Assembly: GCA_007118235.1 (NCBI GenBank)
Contig: SKRY01000086.1
Coordinates: 1 to 6,819 of the forward strand
Reading direction: 5' to 3'
Length of the DNA: 6,819 nucleotides
Source: Candidatus Hydrogenedentota bacterium
Lineage (GTDB): Bacteria > Hydrogenedentota > Hydrogenedentia > Hydrogenedentales > SLHB01
Below, piece by piece: positions 6,697 through 6,819 of this stretch (position 1 is the first letter of the stretch; each line of letters opens with the position of its first letter). A program made the translations under genes and the position numbers. Below the pieces are notes generated by a model that was not told where the DNA came from, searched no databases, and worked only from the letters and a program-made list of their open reading frames with translations.

Positions 6697-6819
6697 CGGT
6701 TCTCGTGCGCGTCCAGGCGTTGGCGGACTTGCCAATGGTTTGGCGTCTGTTCGAGGGCTTCGCGGTAAAGGCGGCGCGCTTCGGCGGGCTTCTCGCGGAG
6801 TTCCGCGTCAATGCCCTGC
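6693..6819 (-). CDS. C-terminal fragment of a TPR-like protein (partial)
   Basis: Reading the minus strand from the window edge, an open frame of 41 complete codons ends in TAA at 6695-6693. It contains EARRLYREALEQTPNHW followed by QVRQRL, which fits the second helix of a tetratricopeptide repeat (A-x3-Y-x2-AL-x3-P) and the start of the next helix. TPR domains mediate protein-protein contacts. The gene begins beyond the right edge, so its full architecture is unseen. Its stop overlaps that of the plus-strand beta-helix gene through a shared TTAA, so the two are convergent with no spacer. The codons are GC-rich and clearly coding-like. The domain call rests on about one repeat and is moderate. 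Confidence 0.72.
   Translation of the reverse strand, partial: QGIDAELREKPAEARRLYREALEQTPNHWQVRQRLDAHENR

Noticed and set aside
1..6819. CRISPR arrays, tRNA or rRNA genes, transposases, attachment sites
   Set aside because: No regularly spaced direct repeats, cloverleaf sequences, rRNA-like stretches or transposase motifs were seen on either strand.

Overview
The window looks like part of a bacterial cell-surface glycan locus, all on the plus strand except for the last ~130 bases. The genes are moderately GC-rich and tightly packed. The exporter is of the Wzm/Wzt type, the last large gene encodes a Sec-signal-peptide protein, and no phage, transposon or CRISPR sequence is visible. A diderm (Gram-negative type) bacterium fits best. 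The gene style (fused exporter ATPase, sulfotransferase, secreted beta-helix protein) suggests an environmental lineage such as Planctomycetes/PVC or Hydrogenedentota, but that is a weak guess and nothing here fixes the taxon.

Layout. 1-951: a sulfotransferase with clear PAPS-binding motifs, its reading frame open to the window edge. 952-1209: the only sizeable gap (258 bases), with a weak candidate promoter and a long imperfect inverted repeat. 1210-2076: an ABC-2 polysaccharide/O-antigen export permease (Wzm type). 2078-4150: its partner ATPase (Wzt type), one base downstream and so probably translationally coupled. This protein is about 690 residues because a ~240-residue nucleotide-binding domain is followed by a ~440-residue region that reads as two diverged copies of one beta-rich domain. 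4214-5539: a radical SAM enzyme with the N-terminal Cx3Cx2C cluster motif and a C-terminal Cx2Cx5C motif like the end of a SPASM domain. 5599-6696: a secreted protein with a signal peptide and a probable right-handed parallel beta-helix fold. 6693-6819: on the minus strand, the C-terminus of a TPR-like protein whose stop codon overlaps the beta-helix gene's stop.

How the parts may fit. The ABC pair would move a lipid-linked glycan, or a related surface polymer, across the inner membrane. The sulfotransferase and radical SAM enzyme are candidate cytoplasmic modifiers, and the beta-helix protein a candidate periplasmic or surface carbohydrate-active or structural partner. In characterised Wzt proteins the C-terminal domain can recognise the modified end of the polymer. 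The unusual doubled C-terminus here may therefore read a modification made by a neighbouring enzyme. This is inference from context: no glycosyltransferase is in the window and the substrate is unknown.
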